Part shown: one piece after another, positions 42,683 to 43,236 of the stretch | How the letters are laid out: the number at the start of each line of letters is the position of its first letter | Position numbering within the stretch: position 1 is the first letter of the stretch | From: Thiocapsa sp. KS1 | GTDB taxonomy: Bacteria; Pseudomonadota; Gammaproteobacteria; Chromatiales; Chromatiaceae | Assembly: GCF_001499735.1 (NCBI RefSeq) | Contig: NZ_LN848257.1 | Location: 4,420,340-4,463,575, forward strand | DNA length: 43,236 bases | Direction: 5' to 3' | The notes under the pieces: generated by a model | The model's database searches: none | Told to the model about the DNA's origin: nothing | What the model saw: only the letters and a program-made list of their open reading frames with translations | Made by a program: the position numbers and the translations under genes

Positions 42683-43236
42683 ATGATCGACGACTGGCCA
42701 AGACATCTGGCACGGACCCTGGAGTCCGGTATGGCCACAGCCACGCTCGAGCAGCAGCTCGATGCGCTCCTCATCTGGCTGGGCAATCCGGACAATCCGA
42801 ACGTCGCTGTCCTCGACGAGGCGATCGCACGCACGGGGCTCACGCGTTTGGACGCCGCGGGCCGTGCCTACGACATCCTGGATCGTCTGCTCTTCGCCTG
42901 GCCGTCGGGGTCGCCCGAACAGATCCTCGGCCTGCGCGCCACGGCCGACGTCGCGGCCGCGAAGCAGCGCTACCGATGTCTGATCCAGGCTTACCACCCC
43001 GATCGTCATCCGGCGCGGGGCCTCGTGCACAACGAGCGCACCGAGCAGATCAACATCGCCTATGCCGCTTTCGAACGCCGCGCGCGCGAATCGGCATCGC
43101 GGGTTGCCGCTGTGTCCGACGCCGTGTCGACGCGAAAAACGGCCCGTGGTCGTCGGCATCGACCACCGAAACAGGTCGATCCACACCCTTTGGCTGCCGC
43201 ACGGTCGCGCGTGTCTCTCGGGGCGCGGCTGCGTCG
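42683..43236 (+). CDS. J-domain (DnaJ-like) protein, C-terminus cut by window edge
   Basis: A frame open for 184 codons runs off the right end. A helical N-terminal part of about 78 residues precedes a J domain: QILGLRATADVAAAKQRYR, then the HPD motif at residues 105-107 (AYHPDRHP), then QINIAYAAFERR. A basic linker follows. The J domain would stimulate an Hsp70 ATPase. The domain is internal, not N-terminal as in DnaJ, so this is a specialised co-chaperone. It begins seven bases after the TPR-like gene, but its ribosome site is weak. Role unknown. Confidence 0.83.
   Translation, partial: MIDDWPRHLARTLESGMATATLEQQLDALLIWLGNPDNPNVAVLDEAIARTGLTRLDAAGRAYDILDRLLFAWPSGSPEQILGLRATADVAAAKQRYRCLIQAYHPDRHPARGLVHNERTEQINIAYAAFERRARESASRVAAVSDAVSTRKTARGRRHRPPKQVDPHPLAAARSRVSLGARLR

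Overview
This window looks like a chromosomal segment of a high-GC gammaproteobacterium. GC is about two thirds by eye, codons end mostly in G or C, and many genes carry clear AGGAGG-like ribosome binding sites. The gene content would fit a purple-sulfur-bacterium-like member of the Chromatiales. That placement is an inference: there is no rRNA or photosynthesis gene here to settle it. I saw no tRNA, rRNA, CRISPR array, intact insertion sequence or prophage. Both ends cut through genes: a Lon-like protease on the left and a J-domain protein on the right.

Layout. (1) 1-7.7 kb: a complete AmmeMemoRadiSam cassette. amrB and amrA run leftward and are translationally coupled to a Lon-type AAA+ protease. 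Divergently, amrS (radical SAM) leads into an unrecognised protein with RelA/SpoT-like motifs and an FAD-dependent dehydrogenase. (2) 7.8-12 kb: an RlpA-like lipoprotein, a YrbG-type Ca2+/Na+ exchanger and a Tat-exported PhoX phosphatase. (3) 12.2-18.8 kb: a cobalamin riboswitch followed by btuB, an S-component-like membrane protein, cobO, cobU, cobT, cobC and cobS. This operon takes up corrinoid, adenosylates it and builds the nucleotide loop. It ends in a REP-like inverted repeat that supplies the stop codons of two convergent genes. (4) 18.9-23.7 kb: a signalling module read leftward, made of a two-helix membrane protein, an SSS-STAC-histidine kinase (CbrA-like), a stand-alone receiver, and a CBS/DUF294 nucleotidyltransferase-like protein. 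(5) 23.8-26.6 kb: a VanX-type dipeptidase, a secreted unknown, an orphan PIN-domain protein and about 690 bases with no recognisable gene. (6) 26.6-34.3 kb: glycogen phosphorylase and phosphoketolase in one operon, a tiny membrane protein, a receiver with a long helical tail, 6-phosphogluconolactonase and a CopD-like membrane protein. (7) 34.5-43.2 kb: an exopolysaccharide locus with a Wzy/ligase-type protein, a CpsB-type phosphatase on the opposite strand, a FecR-like secreted protein, a Wza-type export lipoprotein, a Wzc-type BY-kinase, a TPR-like protein and a J-domain protein.

How the genes fit together. The B12 operon is a coherent salvage and late-synthesis unit under riboswitch control. 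The polysaccharide genes form a Wzy-dependent assembly and export set with its kinase/phosphatase pair. Phosphoketolase, glycogen phosphorylase and phosphogluconolactonase point to glycogen and pentose-phosphate carbon routing. The least explained region, and the best candidate for new biology, is the left edge. There a radical SAM enzyme, Memo and AMMECR1 proteins, a Lon-like protease, a possible alarmone-synthetase relative and a flavoprotein lie in two divergent transcription units.
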